Source: Deltaproteobacteria bacterium (GTDB lineage Bacteria > Desulfobacterota > Binatia > Binatales > Binataceae). From it: DNA of 7,066 bases. The stretch covers positions 1 to 7,066 of the forward strand of contig JAJZAG010000203.1 in assembly GCA_021799555.1 (NCBI GenBank), read 5' to 3'. The notes under the pieces were generated by a model that saw only the letters and a program-made list of their open reading frames with translations, was not told the DNA's origin and ran no database searches. How positions within the stretch are numbered: the first letter of the stretch is position 1; each line of letters opens with the position of its first letter. This document shows, piece by piece, positions 5,242-7,066 of this stretch. Made by a program: the position numbers and the translations under genes.

Positions 5242-5691
5242 TCAGAACAGGTACCCGCCCGATTTCAAATCGGACGTGTTAATCGTCACCATCGCACCCG
5301 ACTCCCGATGGGGCAGGCTTGCGGGAACGCACGACGCCTTGCCTTTGGTCATGTGCTCGATAGGGTAGTGGTTTCCGCACACGCGGCAGATCAGCTCGTC
5401 GTGCGAAATTTTGAAGCCGCGATGATAGGTGTAGCACTGACGGCAGGCGTCGAAGACGGTGCGCACTTTGCCGTCGTCACCGCGCGCCAGAATGAAGCGC
5501 AGACGTTTGCCGGCCGAATCCGCGTAGCAGTAGGTCTGCGCTCTTCCATTTAAGAGGCCCGCGACGTTGATCCGCACTAGCGACGATCCGAGCACCGGCA
5601 GGCAAGTGGCGCTCGCTGCATGAAGCATCCAACCAGCGGCCAGGATTATGGCGCCGGCCGCGAGAAAGATCTTTTTGCGCCCAAACCGCAT
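5242..5691 (-). CDS. Membrane-anchored DUF2318/FtrD-like cysteine-cluster protein
   Basis: The 149-residue protein has one N-terminal membrane segment or uncleaved signal (IFLAAGAIILAAGWMLHAA, 8-26) and a soluble domain on the outer face. The soluble part matches the C-terminal domain of the DUF2318 family, known from the FtrD/FtrABCD-type iron uptake systems and described as iron-sulfur-binding. Seen are VRINVAGLLNGRAQTY (39-54), the core VRTVFDACRQCY (76-87) with Cys83 and Cys86, LICRVCGNHYPI (100-111) with Cys102 and Cys105, and Cys121, then the closing segment ending in GGYLF. These five cysteines suit a redox or metal cluster; Cys30 and Cys55 are additional. The start is ATG at 5691. It begins 34 nt after the oxidoreductase stop, with a weak Shine-Dalgarno, and may have its own promoter. 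Pairing with SCO1 suggests electron supply or metal handling for copper-protein assembly; no FTR1 permease is present. Confidence 0.88.
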   Translation of the reverse strand: MRFGRKKIFLAAGAIILAAGWMLHAASATCLPVLGSSLVRINVAGLLNGRAQTYCYADSAGKRLRFILARGDDGKVRTVFDACRQCYTYHRGFKISHDELICRVCGNHYPIEHMTKGKASCVPASLPHRESGAMVTINTSDLKSGGYLF

Positions 5692-5697
5692 TGTCCA

Positions 5698-5729
5698 ATT
5701 ATCGTGGCGCGGTGCGGGCAGACAGTCAA
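5698..5729 (-). promoter_or_regulatory. Possible promoter of the DUF2318-SCO1 pair
   Basis: On the minus strand TTGACT (5729-5724) and GATAAT (5703-5698) each match five of six consensus bases, but the 20-nt spacer is long. A transcript would begin close to the ATG at 5691, giving a leaderless or nearly leaderless mRNA, which agrees with the poor ribosome binding site. The long spacer would also suit a MerR-type activator, but I see no clear dyad inside it. Confidence 0.25.
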
Positions 5730-6691
5730 TCGGCGCGATCCTGACTCCCCGCGGCGCCGGTCTTCATCTCGTGCTTGATGCGTTCGCTAAGCTCCATCAC
5801 GCGCAGTCCGTCTTCGGCGGTGACGGCGGGAGTCGCGCGGGTGCGGACCGCGGCGATGAAGGAGGAGACTTCGTCGGCGAGCGGATCTCCCGCTTCGAGG
5901 TCAATCTGATCGGCCGAGATAATCGGGAACTTCGCACCCGGCGGCGGCGGACTCTTGCGGTAAACCTGAACCCGTCGCGCTTCGTAATCGACTGAAATAT
6001 AGGCGTCGGGCTGGAAAAAGCGAATCTTGCGTTCGCGTTTGGGCGCGACGCGGCTCGTGCTGATATTGGCGATAAGCCCGCTTTTGAACCGGATCCGTGC
6101 GTTCGCCAGATCGATCGAATCGGTGAGAATCGCCACGCCGAGCGCCTCGACGGAGACCGCTTCCGAAGGCGCGAGCGACAGGATTACGTCGAGGTCGTGA
6201 ACCATGAGATCGAGGATGACGTCGACGTCGGTGCCGCGCTCGGTGAACGGAGCGAGCCGATGGCATTCGACGAAGCGGGGATTATCGACGATCGAGCGCA
6301 GGCGGATGATCGCGGGGTTGAAGCGCTCGAGGTGTCCGATCTGAAAGACGCGCCCGGTTTGTAAGCCGAGCGCGGCGAGCCGGCGCGCCTGGTCGAGCGT
6401 TGTCGCCATCGGCTTTTCCAGCAGCAGGTCGATTCCCGCGCCCAGCAGCGCCGAGGCAATTTCGAAATGGACGCTGCCTGGCGCGGCGACGGTCGCGAGG
6501 TCGATCTTACCGGCCAAGTCGCGATAGTCGGTCATCGCGGCGGCGCCGGTCTCGGCGGCGAGTTTTTCCGCTGCGGCGCGATCGGTATCGACAATCGCGG
6601 CGATCCGGACTCCGTTGTGCGCCGCATATTTTCGCGCGTGCAGAGTGCCAAGGCGCCCGGCGCCTATCACCGCGGCGCGCAGCTCAGACAT
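5726..6691 (-). CDS. Gfo/Idh/MocA-family NAD(P)-dependent oxidoreductase of the lpx cluster
   Basis: The 321-residue protein has an N-terminal Rossmann fold and a C-terminal alpha/beta domain typical of sugar dehydrogenases such as MviM. Visible are the dinucleotide motif AVIGAGRLGTLHA (7-19), an acidic residue after strand 2 (VDTD, 34-37), the conserved LLEKPMATT (90-98) with catalytic-type Lys93, GHLERFNPA (119-127) and the substrate-domain motif DLMVHDLDVIL (161-171) with His165. ATG at 6691 overlaps the lpxI stop by 8 nt (ATGTCTGA), pointing to coupled translation; an in-frame TTG at 6724 is less likely. Genes of this family often lie between lpxA/lpxI and lpxB. In Acidithiobacillus ferrooxidans the comparable gene gnnA encodes a UDP-GlcNAc 3-dehydrogenase used for lipid A with amide-linked 3-acyl chains. 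Its partner aminotransferase gnnB is not here, so the substrate stays open and I give no symbol. Confidence 0.88.
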   Translation of the reverse strand: MSELRAAVIGAGRLGTLHARKYAAHNGVRIAAIVDTDRAAAEKLAAETGAAAMTDYRDLAGKIDLATVAAPGSVHFEIASALLGAGIDLLLEKPMATTLDQARRLAALGLQTGRVFQIGHLERFNPAIIRLRSIVDNPRFVECHRLAPFTERGTDVDVILDLMVHDLDVILSLAPSEAVSVEALGVAILTDSIDLANARIRFKSGLIANISTSRVAPKRERKIRFFQPDAYISVDYEARRVQVYRKSPPPPGAKFPIISADQIDLEAGDPLADEVSSFIAAVRTRATPAVTAEDGLRVMELSERIKHEMKTGAAGSQDRAD

Positions 6692-7066
6692 GGCCGTAGA
6701 GCGTGACTTTCGAGGCTGCCGCAATTGTCATCGTGCGCTCGCGTTCGAGAATCAGGGTCACGCCCGCTTCGACTCCGAGCATCGCCGCGCCGATTTCGGC
6801 AACCAGCGCGATCGTCTCCGGACCGATTGCGGGGCGGTCGAAACGCAGATCCTGACCCGGCTTGGCCGCCTTGGCGATCACAATCCTGCCCCCGAGCAGC
6901 GCGGCGGCGCGTCTGAGCGCCGCGTCGGTGCCCTCGACCGCTTCGACCGCGCCGACGATTCCGTCGCGGACCGCGACGGTCTGTCCGATGTCGAAGCTGC
7001 CGAGCTGGCGCGCGACGGCGAAGGCCAAATCCAGGTCGCGAAGCTGTCTCTCCGATGGTTCGGGTC
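6684..7066 (-). CDS. lpxI: UDP-2,3-diacylglucosamine pyrophosphatase LpxI, C-terminal part only
   Basis: LpxI hydrolyses UDP-2,3-diacylglucosamine to lipid X and UMP in lipid A synthesis, and replaces LpxH in many alpha- and deltaproteobacteria. The last 127 residues or so are present; the start lies beyond the right edge of the window. The frame is open to the edge and reads PSERQLRDLDLAFAVARQLG before the catalytic-domain motif DIGQTVAVRDG. It continues with AVEAVEGTDAALRR, holding the Asp of the EGTD motif that is known to be catalytic in the family, then AKPGQDLRFDRPAIGPETI and AAMLGVEAGVTLILERE. It supplies lipid X for LpxB, whose gene would normally follow within one or two genes but here lies about 6 kb away behind the copper genes. 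Its stop overlaps the oxidoreductase start. Confidence 0.93.
   Translation of the reverse strand, partial: PEPSERQLRDLDLAFAVARQLGSFDIGQTVAVRDGIVGAVEAVEGTDAALRRAAALLGGRIVIAKAAKPGQDLRFDRPAIGPETIALVAEIGAAMLGVEAGVTLILERERTMTIAAASKVTLYGHV

Noticed and set aside
5218..5244. DUF2318 and SCO1 as one gene broken by a TGA, or read through as selenocysteine
   Set aside because: DUF2318 ends at its normal family end (GGYLF), and SCO1 has its own lipoprotein signal, so two separate genes explain the sequence.
1..7066. Mobile element, CRISPR array, tRNA, rRNA or riboswitch
   Set aside because: No transposase or integrase motif, no regularly spaced repeats, no tRNA-like cloverleaf and no target-site duplication noticed by eye; the apparent insertion into the lpx cluster left no visible scar.

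Overview
The window is gene-dense (nearly all coding), GC-rich, and from a Gram-negative bacterium with a lipid A/LPS outer membrane: it carries parts of lpxI and lpxB and a complete heptose epimerase gene (hldD). Use of LpxI instead of LpxH, the order lpxI - Gfo/Idh oxidoreductase - ... - lpxB, and several TTG/GTG starts fit a deltaproteobacterium-like or related lineage (Binatota-type organisms are one possibility). This placement is inference; the window has no rRNA or other phylogenetic marker.

Layout from the right end, all on the minus strand unless noted: the 3' part of lpxI (7066-6684); a Gfo/Idh/MocA oxidoreductase whose start overlaps the lpxI stop (6691-5726); a membrane-anchored DUF2318/FtrD-like cysteine-cluster protein (5691-5242); an SCO1/SenC copper-chaperone lipoprotein (5217-4603). 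A convergent junction follows. The only plus-strand gene is hldD (3627-4577). A 115-bp divergent control region (3512-3626) separates it from a second minus-strand unit: a small exported protein of unknown function (3511-3185), a probable outer-membrane beta-barrel protein (3078-2161), copC (2150-1752), copD (1755-886) and the 5' part of lpxB (834 to beyond position 1).

Two themes are interleaved. Lipid A/LPS genes (lpxI, Gfo/Idh, hldD, lpxB) are split by a copper-handling set: SCO1 with its DUF2318 neighbour on one side of hldD, and small exported protein, outer-membrane protein, CopC and CopD on the other. My reading is that an envelope copper acquisition/delivery module sits inside an lpx cluster: the outer-membrane protein could admit or sense the metal, CopC could bind Cu(II) in the periplasm, CopD could move it across the inner membrane, and SCO1 with the cysteine-rich DUF2318 protein could serve metallation or redox handling of a cuproenzyme that is not in this window. 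lpxB now lies directly behind copD and may depend on the copper-operon promoter.

The least understood parts are the first two genes of the copper unit, the 10-bp perfect inverted repeat that places one arm in each of two predicted divergent promoters, and the paired inverted repeats in front of lpxB. I found no mobile element, CRISPR array, tRNA or rRNA. No stretch of 300 bases lacks a gene.
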